DNA of 6,273 nucleotides from JALYSX01 sp035544315 (lineage in GTDB: Bacteria; Vulcanimicrobiota; Vulcanimicrobiia; Vulcanimicrobiales; Vulcanimicrobiaceae). Where the stretch lies: contig DATKGB010000237.1 of the NCBI GenBank assembly GCA_035544315.1, forward strand, positions 1 to 6,273. Reading direction: 5' to 3'. This document shows positions 1-6,143 of this stretch, one piece after another (the stretch's first letter is position 1; each line of letters starts with the position of its first letter). The translations under genes and the position numbers were made by a program. The notes under the pieces were generated by a model. That model had not been told where the DNA came from and made no database searches. It saw only the letters and a program-made list of their open reading frames with translations.

Positions 1-5
1 GGGGG

Positions 6-10
6 AAGGA
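6..10 (+). promoter_or_regulatory. Shine-Dalgarno-like AAGGA near the left edge
   Basis: AAGGA lies within the purine run at 1-10. It is 3 nt before an ATG at 14, which opens a 12-codon frame ending at 50-52, and 5 nt before a GTG at 16, which is in frame with the DUF5671-type gene. It either serves the longer start of that gene or initiates a tiny leader frame coupled to the ATG at 49. The site is visible in the sequence; its use is inferred. Confidence 0.4.
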
Positions 11-48
11 CGGATGTGCGGCCCCACCCGGCGCGCTATGCTGCTCCC

Positions 49-708
49 ATGAACAAACTTTCCAATCCCACCGAGGACCTCTCCCAATTCGTCGCTTCGG
101 CAAAAGCCCACGGCGTCGCCGACGACTTCATCGTGACGCTCTTACGGCGTAACGGATGGGGCGAGCAGCGGGTCTATCGCGCCTTCTCCGCCTATTACGC
201 CGGCGTCTTGGACGCACCGCTGCCGCGCGGGGCCGGCTCGGCCGAAAACGCGCGCGACGCTTTTTACTACCTGTTGAACTTTCTCACCCTAGGCTTCTGG
301 AGCGTCGCTCTGGGACAAATCTTCTACGCGCTGATCGCGCATCGGTTCCCCGACGCCGCTGGGGCGGGATACTATGGAATGTCTTTACGCGATCAGATCT
401 CGTGGCAAGTCGCGACGGTGATCGTCACGTTTCCGATCTTCGCGTTCGTGCATCGGATCATCGGCCGCACGCTACAAACTCGCCCCGACTCGTATAATTC
501 GGGCGTTCGCAAATGGCTGACGTATTTGGCGTTGGTGTTGGCGGTACTGGTGATCTGCAGCGATGCGATCTGGTTCATCGAAGCGTTTCTGCGCGGCCAA
601 CTCACGACGCAGTTCATCCTGGATTCGCTGGTCTTGCTGGTGATCGGCGGCGGCATCTTCACCTACTATCTAGCCACCATCGATCCGCCCAAGAGCCAAG
701 CATCGTGA
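49..708 (+). CDS. DUF5671-type four-helix integral membrane protein
   Basis: A 219-residue protein from the ATG at 49. It has a soluble helical N-terminus (about residues 10-50, containing GWGEQRVYRAF, like the short GW-containing helical segment that often precedes DUF5671 domains). Four hydrophobic spans follow, near residues 70-97, 118-137, 156-178 and 187-208. The order NARDAFYYLLNF, then TFPIFAFVHR, then VRKWLTYLALVLA, then LVIGGGIFTYYL is what I know of the DUF5671 family; its biochemical role is unknown. It should sit in the cytoplasmic membrane with the N-terminus in the cytoplasm. Start choice is uncertain: an in-frame GTG at 16 adds 11 residues and has an AAGGA about 5 nt upstream (6-10), whereas the ATG at 49 has no good ribosome site but fits the family N-terminus and forms an ATGA overlap with a short frame ending at 52. 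The stop overlaps the next gene by 4 nt, implying co-translation. Confidence 0.85.
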   Translation: MNKLSNPTEDLSQFVASAKAHGVADDFIVTLLRRNGWGEQRVYRAFSAYYAGVLDAPLPRGAGSAENARDAFYYLLNFLTLGFWSVALGQIFYALIAHRFPDAAGAGYYGMSLRDQISWQVATVIVTFPIFAFVHRIIGRTLQTRPDSYNSGVRKWLTYLALVLAVLVICSDAIWFIEAFLRGQLTTQFILDSLVLLVIGGGIFTYYLATIDPPKSQAS

Positions 709-1118
709 TCCAACGCATCGCCGCCGTGGCCGCCTGCACGATCGTCGCCGTTGGCATCGTGCTGGCGTTCGGCGTGCTGGGTTCTCCCGACAACGCGCGG
801 CTGATCGCGTTGGACCAACGCCGCGTCTCCGATCTCAATGCGATCGTCGAGGCTATCTACGAACACCAGGCCTCCACGAACCCGGCAACGGCGCCGGCAC
901 GGCTTGCAGAGATCGAGCAGGGGCTTATGCGTCAGGCCTCGATCCACGATCCGGTAACGGGAAAACTCTACGAGTATCATCGCAAAAGCGCCCTTCGCTA
1001 CGAATTATGCGCGACGTTCGCCCTTCCCAGCGAACCCGACGACAACACCAACTGGAAACATCGAGCCGGGCGTTCGTGTCGTTGGTTCGTCGCCTCCGCA
1101 GAACCGGTTGAGCCGTGA
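705..1118 (+). CDS. Small membrane-anchored extracytoplasmic protein of unknown function
   Basis: A 137-residue protein starting at the GTG at 705, inside the stop of the upstream gene (GTGA, 4-nt overlap), so translation is probably coupled; only a weak AAGAG (691-695) precedes it. Residues about 5-26 form one hydrophobic helix (an uncleaved anchor or a signal peptide). The rest is polar and should be outside the cytoplasm. A helix beginning DQRRVSDLNAIVEAIYEHQ (37-55) is followed by DPVTGKLYEYHR (82-93), a pattern I associate with pilin- and pseudopilin-like soluble domains (DPxTGxxYxY). There is no prepilin peptidase motif. Two cysteines, C102 (in YELCATF) and C125 (in GRSC), could form a disulfide. 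Proteins with this pattern can accompany DUF5671-type genes, which suggests a functional pair. No enzymatic motif is visible, so I assign no function. Confidence 0.8.
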   Translation: MIQRIAAVAACTIVAVGIVLAFGVLGSPDNARLIALDQRRVSDLNAIVEAIYEHQASTNPATAPARLAEIEQGLMRQASIHDPVTGKLYEYHRKSALRYELCATFALPSEPDDNTNWKHRAGRSCRWFVASAEPVEP

Positions 1119-1157
1119 CGCGCAGGCCACGCCGCTCGTTCGCGCGTAGATGCCGGG

Positions 1158-3206
1158 ATGCGGGTAGCGATCGACGTTGGAGGGACGTTCACCGATCTCG
1201 TCGCCGACGACGGGAATGGAAACGTCACGGCCCTCAAGGTTCCGACGACGCCCAGCGCCCCCGAACGCGGGGTCATCGACGCGCTCGACGCGCTCGTGCA
1301 GAGCGGCAGCCCGTGGGATCGAATCGAGCGCATCGCGCACGCAACCACCATCGCGACCAACGCGCTGCTCGGTCAAATGCAACTCGAATTGCCGCGGGTG
1401 GTGCTAGTGACCACCGACGGGTTTCGCGACGTCATCGAGATCGGCCGACAGAATCGCAGTGCCGTCTACGATTTGTTCGTGAAGCGGCCACGACCGCTGG
1501 TCGCACGCGAAGATAGGATCGGCGTGCGCGAACGACTCGACTATCGCGGACAAGTGCTGTTAGCTTTGGACGACGCGGAGATCGCACGCGTGGTCGAGGC
1601 GGTACGCCGGCAGCAGCCCGAAGCGATCGCCATTGGGTTCTTACACTCCTACGCCAACGACGTTCACGAACGGCGCGTCGCCGACGCATTGACCGCGGCA
1701 TTCCCCGACCTGCCGATCGCGCGCTCGTCCGACGTCGATCCCGAATATCGCGAATACGAACGCTTCTCGACGACGGTCGTCGACGCGGTCCTGCTGCCGA
1801 TCGTGCGCCGGTATCTCGATGAGCTGCGCGCGGAACTCGCGCGGCGCGCAGTCGCAGCACCGCTGTTCGTGATGCGCAGTAACGGCGGCATGGCCACCGG
1901 CGACGTGGCCGCCGCGCATCCGGCGGCGTTGCTGGAAAGCGGGCCGGCCGGCGGCGCGATCGCGGCGGCAGCGCTGGCGCGGCGCATCGGCGCAAGAAAC
2001 GTGCTGTCGTTCGACATGGGCGGTACGACGGCCAAAGCGGCGACGATCCTCGACGGGCGCGTGCAATTTGCCGCCGAGTTCGAAGCGGCCGGTGCGACCC
2101 ACAGCGGTCGATCGGTCACGGGCAGCGGCTACCCGGTACGGTTTCCGTTCGTCGACTTGGCCGAAATCAGCGCCGGCGGCGGCACGATCGCGTGGATCGA
2201 CGACATCGGCGCGCTGCGCGTCGGGCCGCTGTCAGCCGGCGCCGATCCGGGACCCGCGTGCTACGGCCGTTCCGATCGCGCGACGGTAACCGATGCCAAC
2301 GTCGTCCTCGGCCGTTTGCCGCAAACGCATCTGCTGGGCGGAACCTTTCCGATCGACGCGCAGCGATCGCGCGCGGCGATCGCCGCACTGGCTCGGCAGT
2401 TGGATCGGTCGGTCGAAGGCGCCGCCACCGGCATCCTCGCGTTGATCGACGCGCAGATGGCCAGAGTGTTGCGCATGGTCACCGTCGAGCGCGGCCTGGA
2501 TCCGCGCGATTTTTCGCTGGTCGCGTTCGGCGGCAACGGGCCGTTGCACGCCTGTTCCCTGGCGACCGACCTCTCGATCGCGCGCATCGTGGTTCCGGCG
2601 CGACCGGGTCTATTTTCGGCAGAGGGACTACTCGCCGCCGACTTGCGCGCGACCGCAGTTCACGCGATCTTGCGTGATTGCGACGATGTCGGCGCCGCGA
2701 CGCTGGCCGAGGTTTTCGCGATGCTCGAACGGCGCGCGCGAATCGAGTTGCACGACCAGGGCACCGGCGACGAGTCCATCGAGGTGCTGCGAGAAGTCGA
2801 CGCCCGATACCGCGGGCAAAGCTTCGAATTGACCATCGACGGCGAGATCGTCGGAACACTCGCGCAGACGTTCCACGCCGCACACGAAAAACGCTACGGT
2901 TATGCGGCGCGCGGCGAACGCGTCGAGATCGTGAACGCGCGTATCACCGCTAGCGCGTCATTGGGAACGCAGGTCGGTCGCCCCGGTACGCGAATTGCTG
3001 AATCGAGACCGGCCACCGGCGCGCGCGACGTCTGGATCGACGGCATGCCGCAAGTAACGAGCGTCTACGCGCGCGACCATCTCGCGACCGAAGCCGTTAT
3101 CGTGGGACCGGCCCTGATCGAGCAATACGACGCCGTCACTTACATCGCCCACGGTTGGACCGCAAGCGTCGCCGGCGATGAGTTGCTCTTGACGAGGCGA
3201 GAGTAA
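1158..3206 (+). CDS. hyuA: Hydantoinase/oxoprolinase family protein, HyuA-type (ATP-binding) subunit
   Basis: A 682-residue protein of normal length for HyuA. Family enzymes use ATP to activate a cyclic amide or ketone (N-methylhydantoin, 5-oxoproline, caprolactam, or as acetone/acetophenone carboxylases). The N-terminal domain (about 1-190) opens with DVGGTFTDL (6-14), the phosphate-binding loop of the ASKHA fold, which fixes the ATG at 1158. Also there are ATTIATNALL (62-71) and GFRDVIEIGRQNR (88-100). The central hydantoinase A domain (about 200-490) has FVMRSNGGM (237-245), ESGPAGG (260-266), FDMGGTTAKA (285-294), SAGADPGPACYGR (359-371) and AFGGNGPLHA (456-465). The C-terminal domain (about 500-678) has RYRGQSFEL (550-558) and GPALIEQYDAVTYI (650-663). 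No key motif is missing. It is likely a soluble cytoplasmic protein that complexes with HyuB, encoded immediately downstream with TAATG overlap. The gap to the gene before is 39 nt. The substrate cannot be read from the sequence. Confidence 0.95.
   Translation: MRVAIDVGGTFTDLVADDGNGNVTALKVPTTPSAPERGVIDALDALVQSGSPWDRIERIAHATTIATNALLGQMQLELPRVVLVTTDGFRDVIEIGRQNRSAVYDLFVKRPRPLVAREDRIGVRERLDYRGQVLLALDDAEIARVVEAVRRQQPEAIAIGFLHSYANDVHERRVADALTAAFPDLPIARSSDVDPEYREYERFSTTVVDAVLLPIVRRYLDELRAELARRAVAAPLFVMRSNGGMATGDVAAAHPAALLESGPAGGAIAAAALARRIGARNVLSFDMGGTTAKAATILDGRVQFAAEFEAAGATHSGRSVTGSGYPVRFPFVDLAEISAGGGTIAWIDDIGALRVGPLSAGADPGPACYGRSDRATVTDANVVLGRLPQTHLLGGTFPIDAQRSRAAIAALARQLDRSVEGAATGILALIDAQMARVLRMVTVERGLDPRDFSLVAFGGNGPLHACSLATDLSIARIVVPARPGLFSAEGLLAADLRATAVHAILRDCDDVGAATLAEVFAMLERRARIELHDQGTGDESIEVLREVDARYRGQSFELTIDGEIVGTLAQTFHAAHEKRYGYAARGERVEIVNARITASASLGTQVGRPGTRIAESRPATGARDVWIDGMPQVTSVYARDHLATEAVIVGPALIEQYDAVTYIAHGWTASVAGDELLLTRRE
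3194..3197 (+). promoter_or_regulatory. Ribosome binding site of hyuB, inside hyuA
   Basis: GAGG within the last codons of hyuA, 8 nt before the hyuB ATG. Together with the one-base TAATG junction it supports the chosen start and coupled translation of the two subunits. Confidence 0.6.
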
Positions 3207-4789
3207 TGATCGATCCGATCGTTGCGCAAATCGTTGCGGCGTCGCTGGTCTACGCGAGCGAGGAAATGGGGATCGCCGTTCGCAACGCGGCGTACTCTCC
3301 GAACATCAAAGAGCGCCTGGACCATTCGTGCGCGCTGTTCGACGCGCGCGGCCGGCTGATCGCTCAAGCCGAGCATATTCCGGTTCACTTGGGATCGCTG
3401 CCATGGGGCCTTCGTCGAACTCTCGCGGAGGTCTCGCGCGTCTACGGCGCGGCGCGCCGCGGCGACATGTGGGTCGTGAACGATCCCTACCTTTCGGGTA
3501 CGCATCTCAACGACGTCACGCTCATTCGTCCGATCTTCTTCCGCGATGCGCTGGTCGGATACGCGGCCAACAAGGCGCATCATGCCGACGTCGGCGGCGG
3601 CGTTCCGGGCTCGATTTCCGTCGACGCCGCGGACCTGTTCGGTGAAGGACTGGTCGTGCCGCCGCTGCCGCTCATGCGCGACGATGCGATCGTCGCGCAA
3701 ACCGTCGAACTGTTCCAAGCCAATTCGCGCACGCCCGAGGCTCGTGCCGGCGACCTGCGCGCGCAAATCGCCGGCAACATCGTGGGCGAACGACGCTTCA
3801 TCGAACTTTACGAACGCTATGGCGCCGACGCGATGGTCTCGGCAATCGAGCGTTCCCTGGACGGCAGCGAGCGCCGCATGCGCGCCGCGTTGCGCGGGCT
3901 TGGAAACGGTTCGTTCACCGCACACGACGCCCTGGAAGATCGCGACGGCAACCCGACCATCGACATCCACCTCTGTTTGACGCTGCGCGATGGCGAAGGT
4001 CGCTTCAACTATGCCGGCACCCACGCGCAGCTGGATTATCCGCTCAACGCCGTGTACGGCGTGACGCTTTCAGGAGTGTACTACGCCTTACGCGCGGTGA
4101 CCGATCCCACGATCCCGATGAACGATGGGTGTTTCCGCCCGGTTTTCGTCGACGTCCCCAGCGGCACGCTGCTCCACCCGCGTCGCCCCGCGCCCGTTGG
4201 CGGTGGCAATGTCGAGACCTCGACGCGCAACGCCGACGTCGTCCTGCAAGCGCTCGCGCAAGCCGCGCCCGATCGGGTTCCGGCAAGCAGCGGCGGCACG
4301 ATGAGCAACGTCATGCTCGGCGGCATTGGAGCCGACGGCACCTCGTGGGCGTTCTACGAAACCAACGGCTGCGGGATGGGAGCTCGCCCGAACGCCGACG
4401 GCATCGACGGCATTCAGTGTCACATGACCAATACGCTCAATACGCCGATCGAAGCCATCGAGCGCGACTTCCCGCTGCAGATCACGCGCTACGAGTTTGC
4501 GTCGCGCACCGGTGGGCCCGGACGCTTTCGCGGCGGCGACGGCTTGAAACGCGCGCTACGTCTCACCGATGGCATCGCGCACGCAACCTTGCTGGCCGAC
4601 CGACATACGGTCGCGCCCCCGGGAGCCGGCGGCGGCGGCGCGGGCGCTTGCGGGCAGCATCGCCTGACGCGCGCCGACGGAAGCGTGGAGCGCCTGCCCG
4701 CAAAGACTTCATTTGCCTGGGCGGCCGGCGAAACGATCGAGATACAAACCCCGGGCGGCGGCGGTTACGGCGAAGACGATCCCGCTTAG
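3206..4789 (+). CDS. hyuB: Hydantoinase/oxoprolinase family protein, HyuB-type subunit
   Basis: A 527-residue protein of the hydantoinase B / N-methylhydantoinase B family, partner of HyuA. The ATG at 3206 shares its A with the HyuA stop (TAATG), and a GAGG at 3194-3197 lies 8 nt upstream, so the two subunits are probably made in equal amounts. Family marks in order: SPNIKERLDHSCALFD (31-46), HIPVHLGSLP (57-66), NDPYLSGTHLNDVTLI (92-107), KAHHADVGGGVPGS (123-136), ETSTRNADVV (337-346), ETNGCGMGARPNADGIDG (385-402), FRGGDGLKR (441-449) and the glycine-rich TPGGGGYG (515-522). By analogy with the acetone carboxylase alpha subunit, the His-x-x-Asp at 125-128 is a likely metal ligand pair. The protein ends five residues after GGGGYG, so it lacks the extra C-terminal tail that many homologues have; this is likely a natural variant. 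There is no gamma subunit or separate amidase in the window. Its stop overlaps a convergent gene. Confidence 0.95.
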   Translation: MIDPIVAQIVAASLVYASEEMGIAVRNAAYSPNIKERLDHSCALFDARGRLIAQAEHIPVHLGSLPWGLRRTLAEVSRVYGAARRGDMWVVNDPYLSGTHLNDVTLIRPIFFRDALVGYAANKAHHADVGGGVPGSISVDAADLFGEGLVVPPLPLMRDDAIVAQTVELFQANSRTPEARAGDLRAQIAGNIVGERRFIELYERYGADAMVSAIERSLDGSERRMRAALRGLGNGSFTAHDALEDRDGNPTIDIHLCLTLRDGEGRFNYAGTHAQLDYPLNAVYGVTLSGVYYALRAVTDPTIPMNDGCFRPVFVDVPSGTLLHPRRPAPVGGGNVETSTRNADVVLQALAQAAPDRVPASSGGTMSNVMLGGIGADGTSWAFYETNGCGMGARPNADGIDGIQCHMTNTLNTPIEAIERDFPLQITRYEFASRTGGPGRFRGGDGLKRALRLTDGIAHATLLADRHTVAPPGAGGGGAGACGQHRLTRADGSVERLPAKTSFAWAAGETIEIQTPGGGGYGEDDPA

Positions 4790-5694
4790 GGCGTGCGAGA
4801 AGGCACAGGCGACGGCGCGGCGGTGGCAGCCGGCGAAGCGTGTCCGCACAACGCGACGCTGTCAATGATGGTCTTGGAAGCTACGGCTTCGTGCTGGCCG
4901 GCCTCACGTTGCGTCCATTGCAGGTCCTCGATGACATGCCGGATCGGACTGGCACCCAGCGAGGTCCCCGGAATCGTCGAGGGGTCGATGGTATACGGAT
5001 TTTGCGGTAACCCGGGAACGACCGATGGGTCTTGCCGAAACAGCGGCGCGGGCGTCGGAGGATGCACTTGATTGTTCGTCGTCGGGCCACCGCCGGTAAC
5101 GGCGGCATTCTGGTCGTTTCCCGCGAGTTGCAGCTGCGCGAGCTGTTCGCTAGCGACGAAACCGCTGATCACATCGAGCGACGCCTTGTGCATCGCTTCG
5201 ACGGCTTGCAGTTTATCGCGAAGTTCGAGCAAGCGCTTTTCGTCGGCGGTATGCGGCGGGTAGCGGAACGTCCGCGCGTCGTCGAGGAGTTTGTCGACGG
5301 TCGCGATGCTATTAACCAGAGGCGTTACCAAATTCTCCATCCGCATGAGCGACATGTCGCGCAAACCAACGCTGCCTTCGCCGTCAGCTTCGTATTTGAG
5401 ATAGTCTTCAAACATCGGCCGGCTCTGTGCGACGATCGCATCGTTTTGAATCAGCGCGCCGACCGCCGGGCCGATGTTGTTGCGCAAAGCCGAGCAGAAC
5501 GGCATGCTCACGACGCGCACGATGATCGGGTACTTCAGGGTCGACAACGCGGGGCGCGGCGTTACCGCAACGCGCGTATGAACGGCGCTCTTTTTCACCC
5601 CGGATGGGTGCGCGGTCGGGGCGGGGGCGGGCGTTGCTGCAAGGGCGACGGCCAACACGGCGACGACCGAGACTACTTTTTGCATTCGGGCCAT
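4786..5694 (-). CDS. Secreted protein of unknown function with signal peptide and Pro-rich tail
   Basis: A 302-residue protein that I do not recognise. Residues 1-26 look like a Sec signal peptide: a short basic N-terminus, the hydrophobic stretch VVSVVAVLAVALAA, then a run of Ala-Pro with plausible signal peptidase I sites (ALA at about 19, or APA at about 26). The body has a conserved-looking stretch MPFCSALRNNIGPAVGALI (64-82) and a long helix-prone section, about 110-195. From about 200 it turns Gly/Pro/Asn-rich (GGGPTTNN, HPPTPAP), and after a short helix (253-275) ends in a Pro/Ala tail. The only cysteines, C67 and C283, could pair outside the cytoplasm. No lipobox is present. The ATG at 5694 is preceded by GGTGG 4 nt upstream; an ATG nine bases further in (5685) is an alternative. 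The gene converges on hyuB, overlapping by 4 nt at the stops, and starts right beside the flhB-like relic. Confidence 0.8.
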   Translation of the reverse strand: MARMQKVVSVVAVLAVALAATPAPAPTAHPSGVKKSAVHTRVAVTPRPALSTLKYPIIVRVVSMPFCSALRNNIGPAVGALIQNDAIVAQSRPMFEDYLKYEADGEGSVGLRDMSLMRMENLVTPLVNSIATVDKLLDDARTFRYPPHTADEKRLLELRDKLQAVEAMHKASLDVISGFVASEQLAQLQLAGNDQNAAVTGGGPTTNNQVHPPTPAPLFRQDPSVVPGLPQNPYTIDPSTIPGTSLGASPIRHVIEDLQWTQREAGQHEAVASKTIIDSVALCGHASPAATAAPSPVPSRTP

Positions 5695-5716
5695 TCTACC
5701 ACCCCAACGCCCGCCG

Positions 5717-5748
5717 GGGCCTGCTTGTTACGTCCTGCGGGCCCTTTT
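5717..5748 (+). terminator. Possible rho-independent terminator-like hairpin
   Basis: GGGCCTGC (5717-5724) pairs with GCGGGCCC (5737-5744), 8 bp with one G-T wobble and a 12-nt loop, followed by TTTT (5745-5748). It is oriented to stop plus-strand transcription, although the nearest plus-strand gene upstream is hyuB, more than 900 nt away. The loop is long and the T-run short, so this may be chance in GC-rich DNA. Confidence 0.25.
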
Positions 5749-6055
5749 CGACCTCCCGCCGGTTTGAACGCGAAGAGCAACCAGAACTCTAAAGAGGTTG
5801 GTCGCGATTCCAATTACCATGCTGGCCGCGAACAGCACGATAAGGACCAAGCCAACGATCGCAAAGGCGCCCGCGAAGACACTCCAACCGAATGGATCGT
5901 CACGTCTTCCCCGGTAGCCACGTTGACAAAAATCGTCTGCGTCAGCATCGTGAACGAGGCCTACCGGCAATTCCGGGCTGCGAGCGACCTGTCCGCGCTT
6001 GCGGGCTTCTTCCCTTCGCTTGGGGAGTGGCCTTAGACCCAGCCTGGGCCCAGGC
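5728..6055 (-). pseudogene. flhB: Decayed N-terminal fragment of flhB/sctU-type export apparatus protein
   Basis: Read on the minus strand, this stretch has the pieces of an FlhB/SctU N-terminus in the right order but in different frames. GSKATP (6040-6023) is followed, after one extra C in a CCCC run (6025-6022), by KRREEARKRGQVARSPEL (6021-5968), the hallmark basic segment before the first membrane helix of FlhB. The first helix itself is mostly missing. A stop in the next frame (5963-5961) is followed by a loop-like segment including TQTIFVNVATGEDVTIHSVG (5942-5883). The frame then returns to the earlier one for a TM2-like hydrophobic stretch beginning VFAGAFAIVG and ending IGIATNLFRV (5880-5785). 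A third shift gives LLFAFKP (5780-5760). Everything after TM2 is absent. An open frame of 138 codons (6144-5728) covers two of the pieces but has no credible N-terminus. FlhB is the inner-membrane export gate switch protein of flagella. No other flagellar gene is in the window. I infer a relic rather than a working gene. Confidence 0.6.
6042..6055. repeat. Perfect 14-bp palindrome upstream of the lipoprotein gene
   Basis: GCCTGGGCCCAGGC is identical on both strands. It lies 88 nt before the lipoprotein start and just outside the flhB-like motif. It could be an operator for a dimeric regulator, but a palindrome of this length is expected about once in a few windows of this size by chance, more often in GC-rich sequence. 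Confidence 0.3.
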
Positions 6056-6131
6056 GACGGGAATACGCTGGCGGCCTGCCAATAAGGTGAGGTCGTTGTC
6101 ACCCTTGAGCCTGTAGAAGGGCTCTGTTTCC

Positions 6132-6137
6132 AAGGAG
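6132..6137 (+). promoter_or_regulatory. Ribosome binding site of the lipoprotein gene
   Basis: AAGGAG, a strong Shine-Dalgarno match, 6 nt before the TTG at 6144. It decides the start, because no in-frame ATG or GTG is nearby and the TTG gives a complete lipoprotein signal peptide. I see no convincing -35/-10 promoter pair between the relic and this site. Confidence 0.8.
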
Positions 6138-6143
6138 AACCCA

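Larger units (their letters stand above)
5695..6143. other. Gap without an intact gene, between the secreted-protein gene and the lipoprotein gene
   Basis: About 450 bp divide the divergent starts at 5694 (minus) and 6144 (plus). It holds the flhB-like relic on the minus strand, a possible hairpin at 5717-5748 and the 14-bp palindrome at 6042-6055. The final 85 bp must contain the leader of the lipoprotein gene, and the part near 5700-5800 that of the secreted-protein gene. I see no strong sigma-70 promoter: TTGACA at 5923-5928 has no acceptable -10 at 16-18 nt. Confidence 0.6.

Noticed and set aside
1119..1157. Possible terminator or promoter between the small membrane gene and hyuA
   Set aside because: The 39 nt contain no stem followed by a T-run and no recognisable promoter boxes.
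3140..4024. A 294-codon minus-strand open frame inside hyuA/hyuB
   Set aside because: It is antisense to the strongly conserved HyuB sequence; long shadow frames are usual in GC-rich genes.
4129..5010. A 293-codon plus-strand frame over the end of hyuB
   Set aside because: The translation is an Arg-rich shadow of HyuB in another frame and has no domain features.
5923..5928. TTGACA resembling a -35 promoter box
   Set aside because: No acceptable -10 hexamer lies 16-18 nt downstream, and the site is inside the flhB-like relic, more than 200 nt from the lipoprotein start.
5032..6036. A 334-codon open frame on the plus strand
   Set aside because: It runs antisense to the secreted-protein gene, which has a signal peptide and natural composition, and continues through the flhB-like relic. 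Its product is Arg/Asp-rich with no recognisable domain or ribosome site.
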